A stretch of DNA of 6,434 nucleotides, taken from contig JASLAE010000492.1 of the NCBI GenBank assembly GCA_030147305.1, positions 1 to 6,434 on the forward strand. The letters run 5' to 3'. This DNA is from Cesiribacter sp. GTDB lineage: Bacteria; Bacteroidota; Bacteroidia; Cytophagales; Cyclobacteriaceae. Both the position numbers and the translations under genes were made by a program. Below are positions 5,689-6,434 of the stretch, one piece after another. Under the pieces are notes generated by a model, which worked only from the letters and a program-made list of their open reading frames with translations, was not told where the DNA came from and made no database searches. Every line of letters starts with the position of its first letter. Positions within the stretch are counted from its first letter, which is position 1.

Positions 5689-6434
5689 TAACAAACCGAA
5701 ATTATCAAGAGAAGGAAAGCCTGCACGGGTTTTTCCTTTTTTTATGCTTGCTGTGCTCTTAGTATTGGCTCCGGCAGCCAAAGCACAGATTCATGAGATT
5801 GGTATTATGTTGGGCGCCGCTAATTATGTGGGTGATTTGGTGCCAACCTATCGGCTGGATAACCACAGACCTGCAGGGTCAGCATTTTATCGCTACAATC
5901 TTAATCATTTCAGCAGCTTACGTGCCAATTTAACGATAGGTAAGCTGGTAGGCGGAGATGCCGGAAACCCATACGATGTTTTTGCAGGAAGAAGAAACAG
6001 AGGTGATTTTAATAACTGGATAAACGAGTTGTCTGTCCTCTATGAATACAGCTTTCTGGATTACAAAAATCCAGATAAAGACATTGTGCGCTGGACACCC
6101 TATTTTGTGGGTGGTATTGGTGTAATGCTGCAGCACGGCTATGACAAATACAACAAAGCAGAAACACCAGTAGTAGCTTATGCCTCTGCCAGAAAGACCG
6201 CAGAATTTAAAAACTACCAGCCCGTAATTCCTGTGGGGGTTGGTATTAAATACATGTTGCACCCCATGTGGACATTGGGCATTGAGTGGATGGCCCGAAA
6301 AACTTTCTTCGATTACCTGGATAATACCGGTGAAACAAAGCCAGGCTTTGAAACCAAGAATTTCCAGTTTGGCAATGAAATGCACAACGACTGGTATTTC
6401 ACGACCGGCTTAACCCTTAGCTATACCTTCTGGT
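5672..6434 (+). CDS. DUF6089/PorG-like outer-membrane protein (short form), right end cut by window
   Basis: An open frame of 254 codons runs to the window edge and is nearly complete. It starts at ATG 5672, inside the last codons of the preceding gene (17-base overlap, different frame), which suggests translational coupling. The N-terminus is unusual: about 20 polar, basic residues come before the hydrophobic stretch FPFFMLAVLLVLAPAAKA, with likely cleavage before Gln39. An internal ATG at 5744 (Met25) would give only a 14-residue leader lacking the positive charges a signal peptide needs before its hydrophobic core, so I prefer 5672. Family marks are GAANYVGDLVP at 48-58, WINELSVLYEYSF at 116-128, WTPYFVGGIGV at 141-151, VIPVGVGIKYM at 185-195, FFDYLDN at 212-218 and a terminal strand TTGLTLSYTFW at 244-254. 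Its size matches the usual PorG/DUF6089 proteins better than the upstream copy, so it is the better PorG candidate. Confidence 0.82.
   Translation, partial: MLDSGSNKPKLSREGKPARVFPFFMLAVLLVLAPAAKAQIHEIGIMLGAANYVGDLVPTYRLDNHRPAGSAFYRYNLNHFSSLRANLTIGKLVGGDAGNPYDVFAGRRNRGDFNNWINELSVLYEYSFLDYKNPDKDIVRWTPYFVGGIGVMLQHGYDKYNKAETPVVAYASARKTAEFKNYQPVIPVGVGIKYMLHPMWTLGIEWMARKTFFDYLDNTGETKPGFETKNFQFGNEMHNDWYFTTGLTLSYTFW
5712..5743 (+). terminator. Terminator-like hairpin with U-tract inside the start of the second porG-like gene
   Basis: AAGGAAAG (5712-5719) pairs with TTTTCCTT (5731-5738), including one G-T wobble. CC (5720-5721) pairs with GG (5728-5729) after a one-base bulge, and a T-run (5739-5743) follows at once. 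The shape is that of an intrinsic terminator 24 bases after the first porG-like stop, but it lies within the coding frame of the second gene. It could be a partial terminator or attenuator that lowers expression of the second gene. The stem is AT-rich and may be weak. Confidence 0.35.

Noticed and set aside
5930..6385. Open 151-codon frame on the minus strand
   Set aside because: It lies antisense to the second porG-like gene, whose strand pattern and motifs are clear, and its own translation has no recognisable family features.

Overview
The window looks like a chromosomal housekeeping locus from a Bacteroidota bacterium, most likely of the Cytophagales type. The evidence is the gene set (pdxJ divergent from a run ending in a CBS-domain gene, NAD kinase and DUF6089/PorG-like outer-membrane genes), promoters matching the Bacteroidota TTG-N17-23-TAnnTTTG pattern, the absence of clear Shine-Dalgarno sequences, and Sec signal peptides ending in A-Q. 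Assignment below phylum is inference. I see no mobile element, CRISPR array, tRNA or rRNA.

Layout. Positions 1-479 on the minus strand hold the first 159 codons of pdxJ (pyridoxine 5'-phosphate synthase), which runs off the left edge. A divergent region of 94 bases (480-573) carries a strong -7 element facing right. From 574 to 4476, six closely packed plus-strand genes follow: a YqeY/GatB-like protein, a CvpA-family membrane protein with a TTG start, a PabA/TrpG glutamine amidotransferase, an alpha/beta hydrolase, a CBS-pair/ACT-like protein and NAD kinase. Junctions are 1, 5, 15, -4 and 22 bases, which suggests one transcript. A 78-base gap (4477-4554) holds a second promoter and then two tandem DUF6089/PorG-like outer-membrane barrel genes. 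These overlap by 17 bases, and the second reaches the right edge.

How the genes relate. The block joins cofactor metabolism (pyridoxal phosphate, folate or tryptophan precursors, NADP) to envelope functions (CvpA; PorG-like proteins linked to type IX secretion). In other Bacteroidota, as I recall it, this neighbourhood continues into uppS and bamA, which would lie just right of the window; that is a prediction. The most useful leads are the CBS-ACT protein beside NAD kinase, an 8-codon mini-ORF bridging those two genes, the unequal tandem pair of PorG-like genes with a terminator-like hairpin at their junction, and nested inverted repeats over the porG promoter. None of this amounts to a clearly new system: most of the window is ordinary conserved genes.
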